From NCBI GenBank assembly GCA_028292745.1, contig JAQGLT010000153.1, forward strand, positions 1 through 41,446: a DNA stretch of 41,446 nt, written 5' to 3'. The notes beneath the pieces are model-generated. The model saw nothing but the letters and a program-made list of their open reading frames with translations, ran no database searches and was not told where the DNA came from. Made by a program: the position numbers and the translations under genes. The stretch is from Polaromonas sp. (GTDB lineage Bacteria; Pseudomonadota; Gammaproteobacteria; Burkholderiales; Burkholderiaceae_C). Of the stretch, positions 1-7,051 are shown piece by piece; position 1 is the first letter of the stretch, and each line of letters begins with the position of its first letter.

Positions 1-280
1 GCACTCGCTGCTTAATTGCCAGTGAGCTTTACAACAGCAGGCCGATGGGCTGGGCAAGGGGTGTTTAACGCAAGTTAGAAGCTCCCGGCTGTAAAGATAA
101 TTTTATCGGCTGGCTCCAGGCTGGGTACCTTAACCTGGGGTAAGAAAATAGGGTACTGGCGTCCTGTATAGCGTGCGGCTGCGCGATGCAGGAAGCGAGA
201 CTTTAAATCAGAACGCTAAACATGTAGATCTGCCCGAACAAGGCTTGCGGACGGGGGTTCAAATCCCCCCAGCTCCACCA
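1..280 (+). ncRNA. ssrA: tmRNA (3' part)
   Basis: Transfer-messenger RNA, which rescues stalled ribosomes and tags the unfinished peptide. The window opens inside the tag reading frame: positions 1-15 encode Ala-Leu-Ala-Ala-stop, the usual proteobacterial tag end. The 3' end at 251-280 has the tRNA-like T arm (GGGGGTTCAAATCCCCCC) and ends in AGCTCCACCA with an encoded CCA. The 5' part lies outside the window. The gene end doubles as the attachment site of the element that follows. Confidence 0.93.
257..280 (+). other. attL: integration site in the tmRNA 3' end
   Basis: The T-loop to CCA segment of ssrA is a classic target for tyrosine integrases, and an integrase gene in the same orientation starts 225 bp downstream. 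A diverged second copy, CCCCAGCCCACCATTAC at 12044-12060, marks the other end. The exact crossover cannot be fixed from the sequence alone. Confidence 0.75.
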
Positions 281-291
281 TCACTAACGAC

Positions 292-327
292 AAAGGCCGC
301 CAACGACATACAGTTGGCGGCCTTTTT
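292..327 (+). terminator. Rho-independent terminator after tmRNA
   Basis: The stem AAAGGCCGCCAAC (292-304) pairs with GTTGGCGGCCTTT (313-325), and the T run continues to 327. It lies just beyond the integration point, so the element itself probably supplies it to ssrA. A terminator of similar design follows the right-hand att copy at 12068-12103. Confidence 0.9.
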
Positions 328-392
328 CATTGGTAAATCAGCAGCTTACATGGCAGGGAACGACAAAGCGCGACATTGACAGCCACTTCATT

Positions 393-505
393 GTGGGGGA
401 ACATCCGGGGGAACAAGCGGGGGTAAACCGGGTTTATGAGGGGTTGTTCCCCCATTTACCTGTGACGGCTTCGCTTTTGTTCCCCCTACCTGGAGCTGTT
501 CCCCA
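393..505 (+). repeat. integrase arm-type iterons, left end
   Basis: Three head-to-tail 12-bp units lie at 393-404 (GTGGGGGAACAT), 405-416 (CCGGGGGAACAA) and 417-428 (GCGGGGGTAAAC). Inverted GTTCCCC copies follow at about 444-453, 479-486 and 498-504, the last abutting the integrase start codon. The same unit recurs twice, in 12-bp register, at the other end of the element (11959-11982). Phased repeats at both ends are typical of integrase or excisionase arm-binding sites; copies next to the int start could also give autoregulation. Confidence 0.7.
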
Positions 506-1743
506 TGCTGACCGATGCCGAATGCAAGAACGCAGCTTGCCCACCAGACAAGAGCCGGGCGCGCCTGGCCTGTTCCGGCGGGCTGTATCTTGAAGTTAGC
601 CGGGCAGGCTCAAAGCGCTGGTTCTACAAATACCGCAAAGACGGAAAAGAAGGGCGCATGGCGCTGGGCAGTTACCCGGCGGTAGGGCCGAGGGAGGCAC
701 GCAAGGGACGGGATGCCGCCAAGCTGCACAAGTCGCAAGGCGCTGATCCCGTGATGGTGCGCAAGGTGGAAAAGCTCAAGGCCAGCCGCTCCAATGACAA
801 CACTTTCAAAACCGTGGCGCTGGAGTGGTACGCCAAGCAGGCCCCTCAGTGGAGCGCGGGCCATGCTGAACGTTCCTTACGCCAGCTCGAGCGCGATCTG
901 TTCCCTTGGATTGGTAACCGGCCCATGCCAGAGATTCACGCCATGGAGCTGCTGGCGGCGCTGCACAAGGTGGAGGAACGGGGGGCAGTGGAAACGGCAG
1001 ACCGCGTGCTTATGCTGGCGCGGCAGGTTTGGGACTACTGGCTGCCGACCACTACGAGCACGCAGCGCAACATCACAGAAGGCTTGAAGGCCCGGCTGAC
1101 CCCCTACCGGGGCAAGACCTTTGCCGCCATCGTTGACCCCGTGCGACTGGGTGAACTTTTAAGAGCCATCAAGCGCTACAAGGGCGGGCCAATTGTGCGA
1201 ACGGCGTTACAACTTGCCCCCGTGTTGTACCAAAGGCCCGGCAACCTGAGCATGATGGAATGGGCAGAGCTGGATTTAGACGCGGCGCTGTGGACTATTC
1301 CTAGCATGAAGATGAAGCGCACCAAGCTGGAGAAAGAGCAGGGCGCAGCTCACACCGTGCCCTTGCCAGTGCAGGCGGTGGCACTGCTGAGAAGCCTTCA
1401 CCCCCTGACAGGTCACGGGAAGTATGTGTTTCCTGGGGAGAGAAGCCACGACAGGCCCATATCAGATAACTCAGTGCGCAGTGCCCTGTATGCGCTGGGC
1501 TTTGGCAAGGAGCAGACTTGGCACGGTTTCAGGGCAACGGCACGCACCATGCTGGTGGATCATTTGAATCTTGACCCCCTGGCCATCGAAGCCAACCTAG
1601 CCCATGCGGTGAAAGATGCCAACGGGCGCAGCTACAACAGGACGCAATACCTGAAGCAGCGCTTTGAGCAGATTCAGCTGTGGGCCGACTACCTCGACAA
1701 GCTGGCCGTGGGGGCGGAGGTGATCCAGTTCAAAGCGGCATAA
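505..1743 (+). CDS. int: P4-type tyrosine integrase
   Basis: Site-specific recombinase of 412 aa that would integrate and excise the element at ssrA. The N-terminal part (about 1-90) is the DUF4102-type arm-binding domain (GLYLEV..GSKRWFYKYR..G). It is followed by a SAM-like core-binding domain (about 100-190) and the catalytic domain. The expected catalytic residues are visible: Arg244 (LYQRPGN), His340 and Arg343 (HGFRATART), His367 (LAHAV) and the likely nucleophile Tyr377 (SYNR). Length and residues fit an intact enzyme. The ATG at 505 follows CTGTTCCCC, so the start lies inside an iteron. A degenerate relative of its N-terminus sits at 12283. Confidence 0.95.
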   Translation: MLTDAECKNAACPPDKSRARLACSGGLYLEVSRAGSKRWFYKYRKDGKEGRMALGSYPAVGPREARKGRDAAKLHKSQGADPVMVRKVEKLKASRSNDNTFKTVALEWYAKQAPQWSAGHAERSLRQLERDLFPWIGNRPMPEIHAMELLAALHKVEERGAVETADRVLMLARQVWDYWLPTTTSTQRNITEGLKARLTPYRGKTFAAIVDPVRLGELLRAIKRYKGGPIVRTALQLAPVLYQRPGNLSMMEWAELDLDAALWTIPSMKMKRTKLEKEQGAAHTVPLPVQAVALLRSLHPLTGHGKYVFPGERSHDRPISDNSVRSALYALGFGKEQTWHGFRATARTMLVDHLNLDPLAIEANLAHAVKDANGRSYNRTQYLKQRFEQIQLWADYLDKLAVGAEVIQFKAA

Positions 1744-1851
1744 GCAAACGGTTTTAGACCACGCCTAGCTATCGGCTGATCCCCGATGGCGAAAACCGGG
1801 ACACCCTGACCTGGCGGCGTTGGTTTTCTTTTCAGGTGCGTTAGGGACGCT

Positions 1852-2655
1852 ATGACTCCGGCCATCAACGAACACGACATACCGAACGGTGAAACGGACT
1901 ACCTGGAGCTTCCGCAGTTCGGCGCACAGTATTTCAATCTTGAGGATGCAGCACTTCTAGCTGCGTTGGACGAGTGGTGGAGGGTAAACGGCGGTGATGA
2001 CCCAGATTTTGACGAGCTGGTTTCCAACCATGAAGCACGAAAAGCTGCTCAACCACTTCAACAAAAAATTCTAAAAGCCCTGCTAAGGGCCGCATCGGCT
2101 AAGGAGCTAGCAGTAAAGGTCTTTGCTCGCGAATTAGGTTCAGGAGAACCAATCCCGGTAAGAACCTATGCCCCCATTGGTGAGCTTAGGGAACTGTTGC
2201 AAGTCTATGGCCTTGGTAATGGCCATTTAATTGAGTGGGCTGAATCGCTCGATGACGAAGTTTATGACCTTGCGCTTTCAATCTATAGGCGGAGAAGCTT
2301 GATTAAATATGGGTTAATGCCTGGCAGTCGTGAGGCTCTAGGGACAAATCTGATGGAGCAACATCAGCAGCTACAACAAAAATTTGACTCGCAAAACTTA
2401 AAAATAGCTCACCTTGAGCGTCGTTTAAATCATGTTGCGGGCGATAGTCGACCCCTAATGACCACCGAGCGCAACACTCTGCTGACCATCATTGCAGCCT
2501 TGGCAAAGGCAGCAAAGTTAACTATCGACTCGCCCGGGAAGGCAGCGCTATCAATTGAGGGCATGACTGATGAATTGGACGCGCATGTATCAAAGCGGGC
2601 GATTGAAGAGCATTTAAAGAAAATCCCAGATGCTCTTGCAGGCCGCATGAAATAA
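1852..2655 (+). CDS. hypothetical element protein with C-terminal 'ERNTLL' domain
   Basis: 267-aa soluble protein of unknown function. The C-terminal third (about 203-267, TTERNTLLTIIAALAKAAK...SKRAIEEHLKKIPDAL) resembles a small domain I have met at the end of many uncharacterised phage and plasmid proteins. About residues 165-195 are Gln-rich and likely coiled coil (QHQQLQQKFDSQNLKIAHLERRL). Codon use is more AT-rich than in the neighbours, suggesting separate acquisition. It lies between int and the operator cluster that precedes alpA. No catalytic motif is evident. Confidence 0.75.
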   Translation: MTPAINEHDIPNGETDYLELPQFGAQYFNLEDAALLAALDEWWRVNGGDDPDFDELVSNHEARKAAQPLQQKILKALLRAASAKELAVKVFARELGSGEPIPVRTYAPIGELRELLQVYGLGNGHLIEWAESLDDEVYDLALSIYRRRSLIKYGLMPGSREALGTNLMEQHQQLQQKFDSQNLKIAHLERRLNHVAGDSRPLMTTERNTLLTIIAALAKAAKLTIDSPGKAALSIEGMTDELDAHVSKRAIEEHLKKIPDALAGRMK

Positions 2656-2664
2656 GGGTTTTAC

Positions 2665-2747
2665 TGGCAATTGCCAATTCAGTTTGGCAATTGCCACTAT
2701 TGCCGACCTGAGAATCTGAGACTAGCCCAATTGGCAACGGTTGCCAA
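2665..2747. promoter_or_regulatory. palindromic operator cluster upstream of alpA
   Basis: Two identical perfect palindromes TGGCAATTGCCA lie at 2665-2676 and 2685-2696, exactly 20 bp apart. A third site, TTGGCAACGGTTGCCAA (2731-2747), has the same half-sites with a 3-bp centre. All fall in the 111-bp gap between the 1852-2655 gene and the AlpA-like gene. This is the layout of an operator bound cooperatively on one DNA face. The bound protein is unknown; candidates are the AlpA-like or Rha-like proteins downstream. Confidence 0.7.
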
Positions 2748-2766
2748 TGCACTACAGGGGCTTTCA

Positions 2767-3012
2767 ATGTCAATTCTCAGAATGCAAGCCGTCAAGGCTG
2801 AAACCGGGCACAAGTCCCACGCTTCCATCTACACCGCCATAAAACGCGGGCTGTTCGTCAAACCAGTACCCATTGGCGAGAGGTCTGTCGGCTGGCCGGA
2901 TTACGAGATCAAAGCCATTAACGAGGCCCGCATTGCTGGCCAGTCTGAGGCGCAGATCAAGGAGCTGGTTAACCGCCTTCATGCCAAACGCATCGAGTTG
3001 GTACAGGCGTAA
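2767..3012 (+). CDS. AlpA-like phage transcriptional regulator
   Basis: 81-aa DNA-binding protein. The first 45 residues (LRMQAVKAETGHKSHASIYTAI..GLFVKPVPIGERSVGWPDYEI) match the winged-helix pattern of AlpA/excisionase-like regulators: a helix-turn-helix with SxxTxxx, then a basic wing ending in vGWxxxEI. In P4-like elements AlpA family proteins activate int or act as recombination directionality factors; that role is inferred here. The ATG at 2767 is preceded by AGGGG and directly follows the palindrome cluster. The next gene starts 10 bp after its stop. Confidence 0.85.
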   Translation: MSILRMQAVKAETGHKSHASIYTAIKRGLFVKPVPIGERSVGWPDYEIKAINEARIAGQSEAQIKELVNRLHAKRIELVQA

Positions 3013-3022
3013 GGGGCGGATC

Positions 3023-3670
3023 ATGAAGACCCTCCTGACACCGCACTCCTTCCCGCTGGCCATCGTCAAGGCCGAGCCCCGTATCGACAGCCGCCTGCTG
3101 GCCCAGCACCTGGGCAATCAGCACAAGAACGTCGGTGAACTGCTTGAGCAGCACAAAACCGACTTCCTGGAACTGGGGGTTCTCCGGTTTGAAACCGCTA
3201 AACCTATCGGGGAACAAGGCGGCAGGCCCGAAAAGTTTGCATTGCTAAACGAAGACCAGTGCTACCTGCTGCTGACTTACAGCCGCAACACGCCGCGCAC
3301 TCGCCAGCTCAAGGTTCGTCTGGTCAAAGCCTTCGGTGAAGCACGCCGCGCCGCTGTCCAGCATGGCGCTGAATACCTGCCGACTTACCACCAGCTGCAT
3401 GATGAACTGCACGCCCTGGCGGCCGGCTCAGAGCATGAGCGGCACGTCCACATGAATGTGAACCGCCTGATAAACAAGGCGGTCGGCATCGAGGCTGGCC
3501 AGCGCAGCGCCATCCCCATGCCGGCCCAGTCCATGCTGGCCGTGGCACAGGCCGTTGCGGTAAAGGCAGCACGGGGCGCACCAGACCACCGGGAAGGGTA
3601 TCAGCGCATCAAAAGTGCAATGGTGGCTTTGTCGGCTGCAACGCTGAGCCTGGAGGCCCACCCATGCTAA
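3023..3670 (+). CDS. Rha-family phage regulatory protein
   Basis: 215-aa protein. Residues about 8-110 show the Rha (pRha) signature: RIDSRLLAQHLGNQHKNV..LL, then FETAKP..GRPEKFALLNEDQCYLLLTYSRNT, then RLVKAFGEAR. Rha-family proteins are phage regulators or antirepressors that affect infection in hosts lacking IHF. The C-terminal half (LHDELHALAAGSEHERHVHMN) has no function I recognise. The ATG at 3023 follows GGGGCGGA 10 bp after alpA, and the stop overlaps the next start, so it sits in a regulatory operon. Confidence 0.8.
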   Translation: MKTLLTPHSFPLAIVKAEPRIDSRLLAQHLGNQHKNVGELLEQHKTDFLELGVLRFETAKPIGEQGGRPEKFALLNEDQCYLLLTYSRNTPRTRQLKVRLVKAFGEARRAAVQHGAEYLPTYHQLHDELHALAAGSEHERHVHMNVNRLINKAVGIEAGQRSAIPMPAQSMLAVAQAVAVKAARGAPDHREGYQRIKSAMVALSAATLSLEAHPC

Positions 3671-3957
3671 CCAGCACATCTGACGACAAGCGCCAGGCTT
3701 TGGCAGCCATTCTGGCGGCGCATCCCGGCACCAGCTCTGCCGTGCAATGCGCCCGCATCCGGGCTGCGCTGAGCCAGTTCAGCTTGAGCACCTTTGAAGC
3801 CATGCGCCATCTGGATGTGTACGACCCGCGGGCGCGTGTGCTGCAGCTGCGCAATTCTGGCGAGAGCATCACAACCGCTTGGACGCGGATTGCCACTGAG
3901 GGCGGGCACCTGCACCGCGTGGGCGTGTACGTGCTGGGAACAGGAGCAACCCATTGA
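3664..3957 (+). CDS. small helix-turn-helix protein (HTH_39-like)
   Basis: 97-aa predicted DNA-binding protein. The core (SDDKRQALAAILAAHP..VQCARIRAAL..LSTFEAMRHLDVYDPRARVLQLRNSG..ITT) fits small phage helix-turn-helix proteins with the 'TleA..LgiyrpaaRi..LR..G..I.T' pattern. The start overlaps the end of the Rha-like gene by 7 bp, implying translational coupling. A regulatory role is inferred. It is followed by the structured leader at 3960-4316. Confidence 0.7.
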   Translation: MLTSTSDDKRQALAAILAAHPGTSSAVQCARIRAALSQFSLSTFEAMRHLDVYDPRARVLQLRNSGESITTAWTRIATEGGHLHRVGVYVLGTGATH

Positions 3958-4071
3958 TGGCGCCAATAAAAAAAGCCGTCGGGGGTCATCACACCACCAC
4001 GACGGCAATCATGAAAGCCGAATCAAATATAGCACCCAGCCGCAAAAAGCGCTACCCAGCTTTGAAGCGCT

Positions 4072-4143
4072 GTGCTACATTCGTTCCCGGTGCTAGTAAC
4101 ACCATAGAGATAGCGGGCAACCTCCCCGACAGCGAGGTTTTTT
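4072..4143 (+). ncRNA. C4-like antisense RNA (phage immunity type)
   Basis: The 360-bp gap after the HTH gene holds a structured leader, not an obvious gene. A segment starting GTGCTACATTCGTTCCC (4072) ends at a terminator (4119-4143). Inside it, 4094-4114 is complementary to 4230-4247 (17 of 18 target bases paired, with one small bulge), and 4114-4121 (CGGGCAAC) is perfectly complementary to 4263-4270 (GTTGCCCG). The targets lie just upstream of the next gene's start. Two pairing regions between a terminated leader RNA and the ribosome-binding region downstream is the arrangement of P1/P7 C4 and P4 CI RNAs. The frame from 3954 to 4523 is open throughout, as with icd-type leader frames. The family assignment rests on architecture and memory. 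Confidence 0.6.
4119..4143 (+). terminator. terminator closing the C4-like RNA
   Basis: AACCTC (4119-4124), loop CCCGACAGC, GAGGTT (4134-4139), then T's to 4143. It is short but well formed, and it separates the regulatory leader from the downstream operon. Confidence 0.7.
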
Positions 4144-4160
4144 CACGTCCTGAATTTAAT

Positions 4161-4258
4161 GATGGGCCGAAGTTTCGGCGCATCCATGGTTTCGGGCGGG
4201 ATGGGCTTGTCCGTAAGGCTGGCCGCATGGCTATCTCCATGTTACTAACATCCCGTCC
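4161..4258 (+). promoter_or_regulatory. structured leader / target region of the C4-like RNA
   Basis: A strong hairpin at 4161-4184 (GATGGGCCGAA / TTCGGCGCATC) is followed by GGGCGGGATG (4194-4203), which can pair with CATCCCGTCC (4249-4258). The second stem encloses the antisense target 4230-4247, so binding of the small RNA and folding of this stem could compete. A further short target lies at 4263-4270. Confidence 0.5.
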
Positions 4259-4316
4259 ACCCGTTGCCCGTAGTAAGGCAGCGAGTGGTTTGCAGTCTCA
4301 GATAGGAGCCGAAACC

Positions 4317-4523
4317 ATGACCAAGGTCAACACCCCCACCACGTCCAAACTGGACACCATCGCACGTCAGCAAGCCATCGAGAACGCGCTTAGCACGGCG
4401 CTGTACTTCATCCGGCTGCCCAGCACCGAATCCGGTCTGAAGGCCGCCACGGGCCGGGCAATCCGGGCCACAGCCATGCTCAAGCAAGCTTGCGCTGAGC
4501 AAGCAATCGGGAGCGCATCATGA
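4317..4523 (+). CDS. small hypothetical element protein
   Basis: 68-aa protein with no recognised function (MTKVNTPTTSKLDTIARQ..ENALSTALYFIRLP..GRAIRATAMLKQACAEQ). It looks all-helical and soluble. The ATG at 4317 has a good ribosome site (TAGGAGCC, about 10 bp upstream) and is the first start after the antisense-RNA target region. The same frame stays open upstream to 3954, so a longer product of up to 189 aa that crosses the RNA gene is possible; I prefer the short form. It overlaps the next gene by 4 bp (ATGA). Confidence 0.65.
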   Translation: MTKVNTPTTSKLDTIARQQAIENALSTALYFIRLPSTESGLKAATGRAIRATAMLKQACAEQAIGSAS

Positions 4524-4960
4524 GCGCCGCCAAAAAGACGACCAAGGCCGCCGCAGCGCCCGCGGTGCCAGTAGCACCAGCAGCGCCCGCAGCACCTGTA
4601 GCGCCAACACCGCCAGCCAAAGCTGACAAGCCTATCCACGAAGTTTTCACCAGCGCATCAGTGATGGAATTGCTGTGGAAAAAGTCCAGAAAGCGTCTGT
4701 CGCCAAACGAGATGGAATGGTTTGCCGATGGCGCGATTGAGCTGATTGGTGCACATACTCGCGCCCTGGCTGAAGTGGTGGACAACACTGCCTACATGGT
4801 GTCGAACGATAAGCGCTCAGGCTCTTTTCAAGATTCTGTCAGCACCTCGCAGCTGCTGTTCAACCTACAAAACCAGCTCAGCACCATCGCCGGCCTGGCC
4901 CACATTGCCGAGGAAGCCAACTACAGCGTGCGCAAGGCGCTGAAAGAAGGTGGCAAGTGA
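4520..4960 (+). CDS. hypothetical element protein with Ala/Pro-rich N-terminus
   Basis: 146 aa. Residues 1-38 are a Lys/Ala/Pro-rich tail of low complexity, as in DNA-associated or scaffold-like proteins. The rest is helical (KPIHEVFTSASVMELLWKKS...NEMEWFADGAIELIG). It is the second of four overlapping small genes (4317-5615), with 4-bp and 1-bp junctions on either side, and so is probably translated in concert with them. The next gene's product looks distantly similar in its helical core (long helices rich in Ala, Thr and Ser). Function unknown. Confidence 0.65.
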   Translation: MSAAKKTTKAAAAPAVPVAPAAPAAPVAPTPPAKADKPIHEVFTSASVMELLWKKSRKRLSPNEMEWFADGAIELIGAHTRALAEVVDNTAYMVSNDKRSGSFQDSVSTSQLLFNLQNQLSTIAGLAHIAEEANYSVRKALKEGGK

Positions 4961-5328
4961 TGAACACAACCACCAAGACCCCTTCGGCGCAAGCCTTCCT
5001 TGTCGACGCAGCCACCAGCAGGGCCGATGACCTGTCCTTGAAGCTGTACAACCTGACAGAGATTGTGAAGCTGGCCGCTTTTGCCAGCGAAGCCCGGCGC
5101 ACGCTCAAAGGCATCGACAGCGTGATGAAACACCACCCGGAAATGCGGGCCGATGTTACTTCCAGTGTGGACACCTCAAACAACTGGCTGGTGATGGAAG
5201 ACACGACCAGCACTGTGCTGAGCTACATGGCGCGGGAACTGGAGGCCGTCAACAGCGACTTCACTCAGACCATGTACGACCTGGCCAATGCAGCCAGCGC
5301 AACTGCAAAGAACGGCGGTGCAGCATGA
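4960..5328 (+). CDS. hypothetical element protein
   Basis: 122-aa all-helical soluble protein (SRADDLSLKLYNLTEIVKLAAFASEARRTL...NWLVMEDTTSTVLSYMARELEAV). Start and previous stop share a base (TGATG at 4958-4962); the stop overlaps the next start by 4 bp. No motif was recognised. Confidence 0.65.
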   Translation: MNTTTKTPSAQAFLVDAATSRADDLSLKLYNLTEIVKLAAFASEARRTLKGIDSVMKHHPEMRADVTSSVDTSNNWLVMEDTTSTVLSYMARELEAVNSDFTQTMYDLANAASATAKNGGAA

Positions 5329-5615
5329 ACCGGGTTGCTACAGATCAGGATCATCGGAAAATCATCAGTGGCTATCTCGGATTGATCGAACACGCCCTCG
5401 CAATAGCGCGCACTCATATGGCTGGAGGAGCCGGAAGCCGCCCGGAAATGGTTGACTGCATGGTGGGCTTTATCAAACGCCAGGCAGAGCGCACTCAAGA
5501 GTTCAAGTGGCCCGACCCGGCCGCACGGCTGGCGGAAGCTGCCAAGCACGACCTGGCATTGCAAAAACTCCTCAAGCGGGTTACCCAAATGATTTCGTTT
5601 TCTGTGAAGGATTAA
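5325..5615 (+). CDS. hypothetical element protein
   Basis: 96-aa, mainly helical. Contains DQDHRKIISGYLGLIEHALAIA near the start and a Lys/Leu-rich end (KHDLALQKLLKRVTQM). Start overlaps the previous stop (ATGA), making it the last of the four-gene coupled block. The zinc-ribbon gene begins 2 bp after its stop, so it is probably part of the same transcript. No function recognised. Confidence 0.65.
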   Translation: MNRVATDQDHRKIISGYLGLIEHALAIARTHMAGGAGSRPEMVDCMVGFIKRQAERTQEFKWPDPAARLAEAAKHDLALQKLLKRVTQMISFSVKD

Positions 5616-5617
5616 TT

Positions 5618-6190
5618 ATGGGTACAGGCGGCAATCGACAGGGCGCAGGCAGGCCGGGGCATCGGCTCAAGGCAGAGCAAACACTTAAGGTCGATATTCG
5701 TATCTGGCGCAAGGTCGGCTATTTGGCCGAAGGCAAGGCGTTCAACTGGCGATGGACACGGGGAAACGAAATTGCGGGCAGCATTGGCGCATCAGTGGGT
5801 CTTGACTCAATCCGGCTTAGGTACGCAGTGGAAGGCCAGGACGCTTCTCAAACCATTCGAACAACCTTGACGCTGTGCCCATACGGGGGCACCAGAACCT
5901 GGTTTCAATGCCCTGTTTGCCGCGGCCGCGCTGCTGTGCTTTTCATGCGTTCAAGACGGTTTGCGTGCCGCAAGTGCCAGAAGGTCAGCTACAGCTCACA
6001 AAGCGGCTCCGCGCATGACAGGGCAAACACCCGATACCACCAACTCGCCGCCATCTTGGATGCCGGCAAGCCGAAGTGGCAACGCTGGGCGACCTTCGAA
6101 CGGATAGAGGACCGCTTTGAGCAAACCAGTAATCAGGTCAACCATTCGCTGATGCTGCTGGTTCAACGTTTGCAGGCTGGCCGGTGTTAG
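5618..6190 (+). CDS. zinc-ribbon hypothetical protein, paralogue A
   Basis: 190-aa protein. The start at 5618 (MGTGGNRQGAGRPGHR) is chosen because it directly follows the previous stop and because its Gly-rich N-terminus resembles that of paralogue B. The core at about 80-128 (TLCPYGGTRTWFQCP..C.GRAAVLF..RRFACRKC..VSYSSQ) carries two Cys pairs, C98/C101 and C117/C120, expected to bind zinc. The C-terminal third is helical and basic. Paralogue B lies at 7052-7657 and shares the 'GG.R.W..CP..C.R...LY....FAC..C....Y.SQ' pattern. Nucleic-acid binding is likely, but no function is established. Confidence 0.75.
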   Translation: MGTGGNRQGAGRPGHRLKAEQTLKVDIRIWRKVGYLAEGKAFNWRWTRGNEIAGSIGASVGLDSIRLRYAVEGQDASQTIRTTLTLCPYGGTRTWFQCPVCRGRAAVLFMRSRRFACRKCQKVSYSSQSGSAHDRANTRYHQLAAILDAGKPKWQRWATFERIEDRFEQTSNQVNHSLMLLVQRLQAGRC

Positions 6191-6306
6191 CCGCCGTTCG
6201 ATACCTTGCTACCCGAAAGAAAGCGAATAAATACGGAGCTCCTTGAACACGTTTTCGTTGGCAGTCTTTATGATGAGCTGAAAACAAAACAACCACGGGG
6301 CGGCGT

Positions 6307-6865
6307 ATGAAACATAACGTATTTGGGGAGGCAGGGCGCATGGGGCTTGCTTTCGTTGGCACTTTGACCATCGGCTGTATGGCATTTGGTGTTGGTTTTG
6401 AAGCGCGAGCACAAAGCGGTCCTGAGAATCCATCGACGGCTTGCCTGGCCCAGTTGAAAGAGGATTGCCTCCTACCGGGTAGAGGTTCAATCAGCACTGG
6501 CTGACCTGTATGGTGGAAAGATTACCTACGGTGACCTTGCCAAACTGAGGGCAAAAGCAACGGCCGATTTGAAAAACAGGATGGACGCAATTGCTCGCGA
6601 CTTTGAAGCGCAAAGCTCAAGAAACGCAAAACAGCGAAGCGATGCCCAAAGGCAAGCTCAGGAGCAACGTGAAGCCGCTGAACAGCAGCAACGTTTTGCA
6701 CAGCAGCAGCAAGAAGAGGCAAGGCGACTGGCGGCGCTGCAGATGTTGATGAACCAAAGACCGTATCAAGCTCCGCAGATGCAGCCTTACCTAATGCCTA
6801 TTCAAGGTAGCAAGACGACCAACTGCACCACTGTTGGCAATCAAACCAGATGCGACACACGGTGA
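6307..6865 (+). pseudogene. frameshifted exported protein
   Basis: The first frame (6307-6504) encodes a signal peptide (hydrophobic stretch GLAFVGTLTIGCMAFGVGF, cut near ARA-QS) and then ACLAQLKED before running out. A different frame continues smoothly as KRIASYRVEVQSALADLYGG and on to 6865, with a long Gln/Arg-rich coiled coil (QRQAQEQREAAEQQQRF) and a Cys-containing tail (TTNCTTVGNQTRCDTR). Joining the two at about 6455-6465 by a single-base shift gives a coherent periplasmic protein of about 185 aa. A sequencing error or programmed frameshift cannot be excluded. Function unknown. Confidence 0.6.
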
Positions 6866-7051
6866 ATAGGCTAATAGTTATCGTTCGAGTTCATCCCCTC
6901 CGGCCCTGTAGTCCAACCTGTCCGCGTTCGACACAGTATCGAAAAGTGCCGAAAAACAAGGTTAAACAAACCGCGGATAACCACTTTCGACGAAGACAGG
7001 TATCGCTTGACTTGATTGATGATTTCGGTAAATCTGTTTGAGGAACAAGGC

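Noticed and set aside
173-593. Two open frames over the tmRNA end and the iteron region
   Set aside because: They overlap a structural RNA, a terminator and repeats; the predicted proteins resemble nothing.
3954-4523. A single 189-aa protein gene covering the leader and gene 4317
   Set aside because: It crosses a terminator and the antisense-target structures, while ATG 4317 has a good ribosome site. I keep it only as a possible control frame.
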